Shown: piece by piece, positions 1-5,213 of the stretch
Position numbering within the stretch: the first letter of the stretch is position 1
Layout of the letters: each line of letters begins with the position of its first letter
Origin: Candidatus Woesearchaeota archaeon
GTDB lineage: Archaea; Nanobdellota; Nanobdellia; Woesearchaeales; GW2011-AR4
Assembly: GCA_018303645.1 (NCBI GenBank)
Contig: JAGVXR010000095.1
Location: forward strand, 1-5,213
Direction of reading: 5' to 3'
Length of the DNA stretch: 5,213 nt
Made by a program: the position numbers and the translations under genes
The notes under the pieces: model-generated
Told to the model about the DNA's origin: nothing
Database searches by the model: none
The model's input: only the letters and a program-made list of their open reading frames with translations

Positions 1-1887
1 ATTTGCGCTGTACGATTTTTTTAATCCATCAAGATAATCTACATTTATTTTGTAGTCATTTTTTCCATACTTCAACCGCTTGCCTTCAAAACTCAGCACA
101 AATTTCTGGTTTTCTGTTAATTCATTGATGCTCCATTTTTTAGTGATGCCGTTTTGAGCGAAAACAACCTCAACATCCTTTGGATTTGACTGCGATTTTT
201 TTGTAAGGGTAAAAGAAACGCTGAAATTTCCATCATAAGAAACATTTGCCGGAAATTCCAGATTTTCAATCTCGATTTTTGGAATGTCATTGACTTTGAA
301 ATTTACGTAAGAGGCTTTTGAAACAAGTTCGTTCCTTAATGTAACAGGAATTTCCCTGGAGCCAATCTTTGACTCGTCTATGCTGAATGTGACATTTTTT
401 AATTGCGATATTCCAAGGCTTATTTTTTGGCATTCATCCTCAAAGCAGACATCCACATCTTCAAGAAAAACATTGCCTGTGTTTTTCGCATTGCAAAAGA
501 CTTCCGCTTCCTCGTACTCGTAAAATTCCTCCTTTGAAGCCGTGCATTCTAAAACAACATTGCTTGAGTACTTTTTTTCCTTTTCCTCTTCCAATAACTT
601 TGCCGCCTGCCCTACTTCCTCAAATGAGGCATAATCTTCCCTTGAGCTTGCAGCAAAGCTTGTTTCTGCAGAAATATTGTTTACTGTGCTCACAACCAAG
701 GGGAATGTGTAAGAGTATTTTTTATCTAAATTATCATCCAGCTTTAATGCCCAAAACACCTTCTTTTTTTCATTTGGCAGCAATAAAATGCTTTTCAGCT
801 CGTTTCCTATGATTTTAACCTCTTTTGGCTTGCTCAATTGAAGCTCTGTTGCATAGTAGAAATCATTTGGGTTTTCTATGGCTGCCTCAATCAGGTTGTA
901 GGAGCCGAAGCTGACCGCGCCTTTGAAAGCGGATGCCTCTATTTTTAATGCAGTCCTGTAGTAGCCTGTCTTTTCAATTGTGTTGCCTTTTATGTCAAGC
1001 TTTCTTGTCTTCAAATCAGCATTCCTGCCGACCCAACTGTAGTAAGTTGACGGCTCGTCAGAGTCAACAGATTCCTTGAATTTTATATGGGTTGGGTCAA
1101 TCCACCCGAATTCCCCATAGGTTACATCAAAAGGAACCCAGCCATAGCCTGGAAAATAGACTTCTGCCCAGCCGTGAGGACCCCATTTTTCAGGGAATAA
1201 ATCTGAGTTTGTATAAGAAAGCCCTGAAACAAATCTTGCCGGAATGCCTACTGCCCTCAGCAATGCTATAAACAATGAAGTCAATTCATCGCAAACTCCC
1301 TGCCTGTTTTCCAGAACCCATGATGCCTTTTGGCTTACTTCTGCAGTCAATGTGCTCAAGTTATACTCTATGTTATTCTTTGTCCAGTCTGCAATCTTGA
1401 AAACAGCGGCATACAAGTCATCTTCGCCCTTGACAAGCTCAGATGCCAGCCTTATTATAGCATCATTGCCAGAGTCTATAGTCTCGCTTGGCTTTGTGTA
1501 GGGAATAATATCTTCAGGAATCTCCTGAATCGGGAAGCCTATTTTTTGCCTTATCTCATGCATTGCATTTGATGTCTTAACCTCAACATTAACTTCATAA
1601 TCAATCCTGCCTTCAGGCCTTTTCCAGGTGAATTTCAGCTGGTTTTCCTCCAGCTCTGCTTTAGGATTTGTGTAAAACCTCAGCAATTCCTGCGTGTCAG
1701 TCTGCTTTGGGAAGAAAGTCATGTTTATTGTTGCACTTTCAATGTAGCCGCTTGGAGTCAGAGGGACAACCTCTGCTGAGGAGGAAATTTTGATATCTAC
1801 AACTATATTCCTGCTGTTGTAGAACCAGTCTGCAAAAACAGAAGGCATTAAAATCAACACAAGTAAAAACATCACCAGCTTTTTCAT
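1..1887 (-). CDS. Secreted transglutaminase-like protein, 3'-truncated by window edge
   Basis: The frame is open for 629 codons from the ATG at 1887-1885 to the window edge, with no stop, so the C-terminus is missing. Residues 1-19 are a signal peptide (MKK, then a hydrophobic core ending SVFA) with likely cleavage before D20. Residues about 20-110 look like a beta-rich domain. The transglutaminase-like core follows: the nucleophile is C199 in RQGVCDELTSLF, with H238 in WGPHGWAEVYFPG and D254 in GWVPFDVT, which is the standard order and spacing of the papain-like triad. After a charged helical linker (about 425-440) come extracellular beta-sandwich-like segments with four cysteines (C448, C465, C481, C486) that could form two disulfides. 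Related archaeal proteins are exported and may act as peptidases or as cross-linking enzymes; the substrate here is unknown. The start is supported by the signal peptide and by a TATA box at leaderless distance. A C-terminal membrane anchor is possible but lies outside the window. Confidence 0.93.
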   Translation of the reverse strand, partial: MKKLVMFLLVLILMPSVFADWFYNSRNIVVDIKISSSAEVVPLTPSGYIESATINMTFFPKQTDTQELLRFYTNPKAELEENQLKFTWKRPEGRIDYEVNVEVKTSNAMHEIRQKIGFPIQEIPEDIIPYTKPSETIDSGNDAIIRLASELVKGEDDLYAAVFKIADWTKNNIEYNLSTLTAEVSQKASWVLENRQGVCDELTSLFIALLRAVGIPARFVSGLSYTNSDLFPEKWGPHGWAEVYFPGYGWVPFDVTYGEFGWIDPTHIKFKESVDSDEPSTYYSWVGRNADLKTRKLDIKGNTIEKTGYYRTALKIEASAFKGAVSFGSYNLIEAAIENPNDFYYATELQLSKPKEVKIIGNELKSILLLPNEKKKVFWALKLDDNLDKKYSYTFPLVVSTVNNISAETSFAASSREDYASFEEVGQAAKLLEEEKEKKYSSNVVLECTASKEEFYEYEEAEVFCNAKNTGNVFLEDVDVCFEDECQKISLGISQLKNVTFSIDESKIGSREIPVTLRNELVSKASYVNFKVNDIPKIEIENLEFPANVSYDGNFSVSFTLTKKSQSNPKDVEVVFAQNGITKKWSINELTENQKFVLSFEGKRLKYGKNDYKINVDYLDGLKKSYSAN

Positions 1888-1907
1888 TTTGTATAAAATT
1901 TTATATT

Positions 1908-1917
1908 GATTTATAAG
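1908..1917 (-). promoter_or_regulatory. TATA box of the transglutaminase-like gene (leaderless start)
   Basis: Read on the minus strand this is CTTATAAATC, preceded by an A-rich stretch (ACAAAA) that could serve as a BRE. Its centre lies about 25-26 nt upstream of the ATG at 1887, the usual archaeal TATA-to-start-site distance, so transcription should begin at or next to the start codon. No Shine-Dalgarno sequence lies between the box and the ATG, which agrees with a leaderless mRNA. Confidence 0.6.
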
Positions 1918-1959
1918 TTTTGTTGTTTAATTGAAATAACAAATATAAAAATTCAATCC

Positions 1960-2154
1960 GTTGCTTCGCAACATGTCGATAAATTGCAAAACAATTTTCG
2001 ATCACCATCGCAAATCGAAGATTTGCGAGGTAAGATACACTCGGCAAAAATTCTGTTGCCATTGAATTTTTGCCTCGAATTTATTCAATGAATAAATCGG
2101 CGAGGGCGAGCGTTATGGCTGGAAAGCAAGCCCGAGCACAAGAATTGCGAAGCA
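1960..2154. repeat. Cluster of five stem-loops bounded by a 10-bp inverted repeat
   Basis: Consecutive hairpins can be drawn: 1960-1964 with 1968-1972 (5 bp, loop TTC); 1976-1986 with 1992-2001 (10 bp, T1980 bulged, loop CAAAA); 2008-2016 with 2020-2028 (9 bp perfect, loop GAA); 2043-2053 with 2064-2074 (11 bp perfect, 10-nt loop); 2079-2086 with 2090-2097 (8 bp, loop AAT), extended outside by 2073-2077 with 2101-2105. The outer ends form an inverted repeat, TGCTTCGCAA at 1962-1971 and TTGCGAAGCA at 2145-2154. No plausible gene lies here. It sits upstream of both divergent genes, so it is not a terminator for either. It could be a miniature inverted-repeat element, a transcribed structured RNA, or a protein-binding array; the sequence does not decide between these. 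Confidence 0.6.
2117..2132. repeat. Small stem-loop at the GC-rich end of the hairpin cluster
   Basis: GGCT at 2117-2120 can pair with AGCC at 2129-2132 around a purine-rich loop. The loop contains GGAAAGCAA (2121-2129), a 9-mer that recurs at 2422-2430 inside the structured-RNA candidate. The stem is short, so the element is only suggestive. It is noted because the shared word links the two halves of the intergenic region. Confidence 0.3.
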
Positions 2155-2198
2155 GATTTAATATCTTGAAAATAATCAACTTTAAACAAATCAACAAC

Positions 2199-2208
2199 TT
2201 TTATAAAT
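2199..2208 (+). promoter_or_regulatory. TATA box of the structured-RNA candidate
   Basis: TTTTATAAAT lies in an AT-rich spacer (2155-2220) that holds nothing else recognisable. Its centre near 2204 predicts a transcription start at about 2229-2231. That is exactly where the long closing helix of the downstream palindrome-rich segment begins (2229). The match was not used to define the helix, so it independently supports plus-strand transcription of that segment. Confidence 0.5.
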
Positions 2209-2228
2209 GAATTAAGTAACCTTTTCCC

Positions 2229-2499
2229 TATGCCGCGGTCGCATAGCCCGGCCATTGCGGTGATTCCTTAATTGGAACTGCAAGATTGCTATGGGCTAAA
2301 TGCCTTTGATAGTGGCTACAAAAATCCACTGTCCGAAAGGACACGGGAGTTCAAAAGCGTTTTGCCAAAACCCTTGGGAAAAGCATGTAAAGCGACTAAC
2401 GTCGCAGACTTTCCTCATAGAGGAAAGCAATGTGGGATTTCGCATTGCTCAATCCCACGGAACGATGGCAGAATGATTGAAAGTCTCCCCCGCGGCGTA
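2229..2499 (+). ncRNA. Unidentified structured RNA candidate, about 271 nt
   Basis: TATGCCGCGG (2229-2238) pairs with CCGCGGCGTA (2490-2499) over 10 bp including one T-G wobble, bringing the two ends together. Inside are: 2244-2249 with 2293-2298 (TAGCCC/GGGCTA), enclosing 2255-2258 with 2280-2283 and 2264-2267 with 2274-2277; 2308-2315 with 2326-2333, overlapped by a GAAA-tetraloop hairpin (2330-2334 with 2339-2343); a hairpin at 2357-2384; 2392-2396 with 2401-2405 (loop TAAC); 2406-2413 with 2479-2486; and 2432-2439 with 2451-2458 (GTGGGATT/AATCCCAC). The segment is visibly richer in G+C than its flanks, as expected of a structured RNA in an AT-rich genome, and has a TATA box at the right distance. 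The AGCAG-type helix 8 signature of SRP RNA is absent, as is a properly placed RNase P CR I/CR V pair. No clear poly-T terminator follows. The function is unknown; it could also be a long leader of the lipase gene. Confidence 0.5.
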
Positions 2500-2546
2500 T
2501 TTAGTTGTGTACTCCTAAAGATGAGATTAATACGATGAAATAGCAA

Positions 2547-2556
2547 TTTTTAAATA
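2547..2556 (+). promoter_or_regulatory. TATA box of the lipase-like gene
   Basis: TTTTTAAATA has its centre near 2552 and predicts a start at about 2578, leaving a leader of about 12 nt before the GTG at 2590. The 47 bp between the RNA candidate's closing helix and this box (2500-2546) hold nothing I recognise. A separate box here argues that the lipase gene has its own promoter, although read-through from the upstream RNA is possible. The same T/A-rich word could serve the minus strand, but no gene starts there. Confidence 0.45.
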
Positions 2557-2577
2557 GATTATTGAAAATAGGGAGTC

Positions 2578-2582
2578 GGGGG
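2578..2582 (+). promoter_or_regulatory. Weak Shine-Dalgarno-like site before GTG start
   Basis: GGGGG ends 7 nt before the GTG at 2590 and can pair with the archaeal anti-Shine-Dalgarno CCUCC, with one G-U pair. A second purine run, GGGAG at 2571-2575, is too far upstream for good spacing. An in-frame TAA at 2587-2589 immediately precedes the GTG, so no longer in-frame start is possible. The site supports GTG over the internal ATG at 2620-2622. Confidence 0.4.
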
Positions 2583-2589
2583 ATGGTAA

Positions 2590-5213
2590 GTGTTAACAAA
2601 GAAAATCATAATTTTTATCATGTTTATTATACTTTTTTCTAGTTTTGTTTCTGCAGATATAAAATTTGATACAACTACTGACTATTTCCCATATAATATA
2701 AAACATGGTGAACAAGCAACATTTCAGATTGAATTAACAAATACAAACTCAATTTGTAACATAATTTGTGACTACAGCTTATTTAATACAAACACAGCAA
2801 AAACAGAGGAATCAAGAATTACTATTACAACATCCACTCCCTATCCTTATTCAAAAATATTCACGGTTCCAGATTACTCTACTACACTTATTACTTATAA
2901 TCTGTTTTTTTGGTGCAGCGATTCATCTTCATGTCTTTTTGGCAAAGAATATTCAGTTAAAACCTATTCTATTGATATTACTCCCAAATTAAATGATGCA
3001 GAAGTTGCGGCGAAATCATTTATAGAAACTAATTTAAAAAATAATGAAGCAAAATTAGAAGAGGTTAGCGCTTCTTTACAAAAATTGAATAATAAAATAA
3101 CAAATCTTAAATCTAATGTAAAAATTGGAAATGTAAAATATGATTATGATTCCTATAATCAAAAATTTGATTTGGTAAACTACAACGTTAAACAAGTAGA
3201 TGATCTATATGGTACAGCGCATTACATAGAAGCACAAAAAATATTTGATTTAAATCAATTTAATTCAATTTTAGATATAAAGACCAATATAGAAATACTA
3301 TCAACCAAAATAGACGAAATAGTTAAAAGACACAATGAAGACGCTGAAAAAATTGAAAAGCTTAATGATTTAATTAATTCTAACCAAAAGCTAGCTACTG
3401 TTGTAAATAAACAGCAAGAGTTTAATGACATACAAAAAAACATAAATTTACTGGCAACTAATTTTAATAACGGAAACTTTAACACTTATGATGAGATTGA
3501 AACACTAGTAAATATTTATACAAACCAAATAAATGATTTAAAATCCAAATGGTCTCAATTATTAGTTAGTATTCTTACTAGCGGTAACACTTTACTTGAC
3601 GAAGAATCAAGTTCACTTTGCCAAAACAAAGCCATTTGCAGTTTTAGCAAAATTTCCTTATCAAACGACATAAAAGATTTAGATAATATATGCAACACTT
3701 TTAACTTGATTAGCGGCAAATTTGAAGAAATTTTTAAAGATGAAAGCTTTAAATATGATTTATATATAAAAAACATAACAGAACTTAATGATAAAATCAA
3801 GGAAGATAATGGTAAAATTATATCAAAAAATAAAGAAATAGAAAATGAAAATAGTGAAATTAAAAATTTAAACATTCAAATACAGACACTCAATGAACTA
3901 ACAAAACAAATAAATGAATTAATTGAAAACAACCATATCAGTATAGATTCCGATAATTGTGCAGATTTTATTAAACAAGTTCAATCTAATAAGACAATAA
4001 ACATTATAAATTCTGCTATGAATGAATGTACAAAAACAAAAAATGGCGTCAATCAAGTTAAGATTGAAAAAGAAAAAAGTTTTACTTTTAAATTCAAAAG
4101 ATTATTTTTCTTTTTGACAAGTTTTAAGTTTAATGAAATATCAAAGGTAGATGAAATACCATTTAAGGATTTATTACCTTTAAAAGAAGAATTAAAAATC
4201 ACAAGCGAAACTCCAATAAAACTAAAATTTAAAGAAGACACTTTAAATTTTCAATCAAAATATTGCAATATTAAAGAAGCCATCGAAAAATTGTATTTAG
4301 ATAAATCACGGTCATCTGAAGCAGGAGAAATAAAGCAACAGGTTAATATTAATTTTAAAGAACAAGAAGAACAATGCTGCTGGTTAGGAGTTTGTAAACC
4401 TTGTTGTAAAAGTGACGAGTGCAGAAATGATGAAAAAAGTTATCCTATAATATTTTTGCACGGACATTCTTTTAAAAAATGGGACGCTCCAGAATACTCA
4501 TTAGCGGCTTTTGATAATATCCAACTTTATTTAATAGAAAATGGATATGTAAGTAGGGGAATTTTGCTTCCTACAGACGATAACACTGTTATCCCTAAGG
4601 GGTCTTGGGGAAAAAGTAATCAACCATCAACGGTAAAAGTTACATATTATTTAAAAGCTTATAATAAACAGGGTCAGCTTATTAATGAGCCTTCAAAAAG
4701 TGATTCTATTGAAGATTATGCTGAGAGGCTAAATAATCTAATTGAGTTGACAAAAGATGCCACTAACAGGGCAAAAGTAAACATTATTGCTCATTCTATG
4801 GGTGGATTAGTGGCTAGAGAATATATAAAAGAATTTGGTAGCGATTCCGTTAATAAATTGATAATGATTGGAACACCTAATCATGGTATCTATGGTAGTA
4901 CAGACTCGTTCTGTGGTGTTTTTGGTGCAGCAACTGAATGCAAGCAAATGAGTTCTACTAATAATTTCATAGAAAATTTAAAAGAAGGTGATGAGACCCC
5001 CTACAATATAAAGTATTATACAATAGCTGGAACTGGATGCGGTTATGGAGAAGATATTAATGATGGAATTGTAAGGACTACAAGTGTACCACTAAATGGA
5101 GCAACAAACTACAAAGTATCTTTTAAAAAAGATTTAAACTCTGCTTGCATTGACATGCACTCTAATTTATTAAATCCTAATAAATACCCAGAAGTTTTAG
5201 ATTATGTTAAGAA
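2590..5213 (+). CDS. Secreted lipase/esterase (alpha/beta-hydrolase) with long N-terminal coiled-coil region, 3'-truncated
   Basis: The frame is open from GTG 2590 for 874 codons to the window edge. Residues 1-22 are a signal peptide (TKK, hydrophobic core, VSA) without a lipobox. Residues 23-135 look like a beta-sandwich domain with C56, C60, C109 and C115. Residues about 140-560 are mostly helical and rich in N, K, E and I, with heptads at 149-177 and especially 396-445. A cysteine cluster at 596-611 leads into the hydrolase: oxyanion loop IIFLHGHS (620-627), nucleophile elbow AHSMGG with S736, strand IGTPNHG (760-766), acid D825 in NDGIV, and H857 in DMHSN. This order fits lipase class 2/PGAP1-like ester hydrolases; the substrate is unknown. 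Pairs C775/C784 and C817/C853 could be disulfides, consistent with export. The edge falls 17 codons after the catalytic His, so little is likely missing. The gene is much more AT-rich than its neighbour and has its own promoter. Confidence 0.92.
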   Translation, partial: MLTKKIIIFIMFIILFSSFVSADIKFDTTTDYFPYNIKHGEQATFQIELTNTNSICNIICDYSLFNTNTAKTEESRITITTSTPYPYSKIFTVPDYSTTLITYNLFFWCSDSSSCLFGKEYSVKTYSIDITPKLNDAEVAAKSFIETNLKNNEAKLEEVSASLQKLNNKITNLKSNVKIGNVKYDYDSYNQKFDLVNYNVKQVDDLYGTAHYIEAQKIFDLNQFNSILDIKTNIEILSTKIDEIVKRHNEDAEKIEKLNDLINSNQKLATVVNKQQEFNDIQKNINLLATNFNNGNFNTYDEIETLVNIYTNQINDLKSKWSQLLVSILTSGNTLLDEESSSLCQNKAICSFSKISLSNDIKDLDNICNTFNLISGKFEEIFKDESFKYDLYIKNITELNDKIKEDNGKIISKNKEIENENSEIKNLNIQIQTLNELTKQINELIENNHISIDSDNCADFIKQVQSNKTINIINSAMNECTKTKNGVNQVKIEKEKSFTFKFKRLFFFLTSFKFNEISKVDEIPFKDLLPLKEELKITSETPIKLKFKEDTLNFQSKYCNIKEAIEKLYLDKSRSSEAGEIKQQVNINFKEQEEQCCWLGVCKPCCKSDECRNDEKSYPIIFLHGHSFKKWDAPEYSLAAFDNIQLYLIENGYVSRGILLPTDDNTVIPKGSWGKSNQPSTVKVTYYLKAYNKQGQLINEPSKSDSIEDYAERLNNLIELTKDATNRAKVNIIAHSMGGLVAREYIKEFGSDSVNKLIMIGTPNHGIYGSTDSFCGVFGAATECKQMSSTNNFIENLKEGDETPYNIKYYTIAGTGCGYGEDINDGIVRTTSVPLNGATNYKVSFKKDLNSACIDMHSNLLNPNKYPEVLDYVK
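3775..3924 (+). other. Coiled-coil segment of the lipase-like protein (residues 396-445)
   Basis: Core positions fall at 396, 399, 403, 406, 410, 413, 417, 420, 424, 427, 431, 434, 438, 441 and 445, an unbroken 3-4 spacing over seven heptads. Ile or Leu fills 11 of these 15 positions; the others are D406, K413, E420 and T438. The rest is N, K, E and Q. This supports a long parallel or antiparallel helical bundle acting as a spacer or oligomerisation element. The shorter segment at 149-177 has the same spacing. Partner and oligomeric state cannot be read from the sequence. Confidence 0.7.
4375..4422 (+). other. Six-cysteine linker before the hydrolase domain (residues 596-611)
   Basis: The cysteines are C596, C597, C602, C605, C606 and C611, spaced CC-x4-C-x2-CC-x4-C in a 16-residue stretch that also contains one Trp and one Pro. 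The segment joins the helical region to the first strand of the hydrolase (YPIIFLHG from 618). In an exported protein it is more likely a disulfide-knotted hinge than a metal site, but a small metal-binding knuckle cannot be excluded. Confidence 0.6.

Noticed and set aside
534..812. 92-codon open frame on the plus strand
   Set aside because: Opposite-strand shadow of the transglutaminase-like gene.
1244..1572. Two overlapping open frames (1244-1501 and 1330-1572) on the plus strand
   Set aside because: They lie opposite the catalytic core of the transglutaminase-like gene, whose conserved motifs fix the true frame.
1906..2091. 61-codon open frame on the plus strand
   Set aside because: It runs through the hairpin cluster and over the minus-strand promoter; the product is unrecognisable and the reading frame follows the palindromes.
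1960..2154. CRISPR array
   Set aside because: The palindromes differ from one another in sequence and length, and there are no direct repeats separated by unique spacers.
2345..2360. tRNA T-arm-like GAGTTCAAAA
   Set aside because: The flanking bases cannot form a T-stem, and no acceptor, D or anticodon arm is present.
2229..2499. SRP (7S) RNA
   Set aside because: The GAAA-loop hairpin at 2330-2343 first suggested helix 8, but the conserved AGCAG-containing internal loop is missing and no Alu-domain UGUAA-type motif follows the 5' helix.
2272..2538. 88-codon open frame starting at TTG on the plus strand
   Set aside because: It lies almost entirely within the palindrome-rich segment, has no ribosome binding site or TATA box at a suitable distance, and its Arg- and Cys-containing product resembles no family I know. 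Structured RNA explains the base pattern better.
2583..2642. ATG at 2583 as the start of the lipase gene
   Set aside because: It is out of frame and reaches a stop within about 20 codons; the signal peptide is only in the frame of GTG 2590.
2768..2992. 74-codon open frame on the plus strand
   Set aside because: Out-of-frame shadow within the lipase-like gene; the lipase frame is continuous from the signal peptide.
4090..4128. Short hydrophobic stretch in the lipase protein (residues about 501-513) as a membrane segment
   Set aside because: It is too short and is interrupted by Lys and Arg, so it does not make a convincing transmembrane helix.
3255..4241. Minus-strand open frames at 3255-3485, 3555-3875 and 4053-4241
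   Set aside because: Antisense shadows of the AT-rich coiled-coil region; their Ser/Leu/Phe-rich products simply mirror the Asn/Lys/Glu-rich sense strand.

Overview
The window looks archaeal, probably from a DPANN-type lineage such as Woesearchaeota or Pacearchaeota. Three A/T-rich TATA-like boxes sit about 26 nt upstream of sensible transcript starts, and one of them implies a leaderless mRNA. Both proteins are large secreted enzymes of a kind common in those genomes. The lineage is an inference, since no phylogenetic marker gene is present.

Layout. Positions 1-1887 (minus strand) hold the first 629 codons of a secreted transglutaminase-like protein. Its Cys-His-Asp triad (C199, H238, D254) is intact, and the gene runs off the left edge without a stop. 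Positions 2590-5213 (plus strand) hold the first 874 codons of a secreted lipase/esterase of the alpha/beta-hydrolase fold (S736, D825, H857). In front of the catalytic domain is a very long, mostly helical, coiled-coil-containing region. The gene runs off the right edge, probably close to its natural end.

The two genes diverge from a roughly 700-bp intergenic region that I read as non-coding but not empty. From the left it holds: the TATA box of the transglutaminase gene (1908-1917); a block of five consecutive stem-loops bounded by a 10-bp inverted repeat (1960-2154); a TATA box (2199-2208) at the correct distance from a GC-richer, palindrome-rich segment closed by a 10-bp long-range helix (2229-2238 with 2490-2499), which I interpret as an unidentified structured RNA of about 271 nt; and the TATA box and weak ribosome binding site of the lipase gene (2547-2556, 2578-2582).

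How the parts relate. Both proteins have signal peptides, so both should act outside the cytoplasmic membrane, on protein or peptide and on ester substrates respectively. The genes are divergently transcribed from separate promoters and do not form an operon. The lipase gene is clearly more AT-rich than the transglutaminase gene, which suggests a different history. The structured-RNA candidate is the main feature without an obvious explanation: its key sequence hallmarks do not match SRP RNA, RNase P RNA or tmRNA as far as can be judged by eye.
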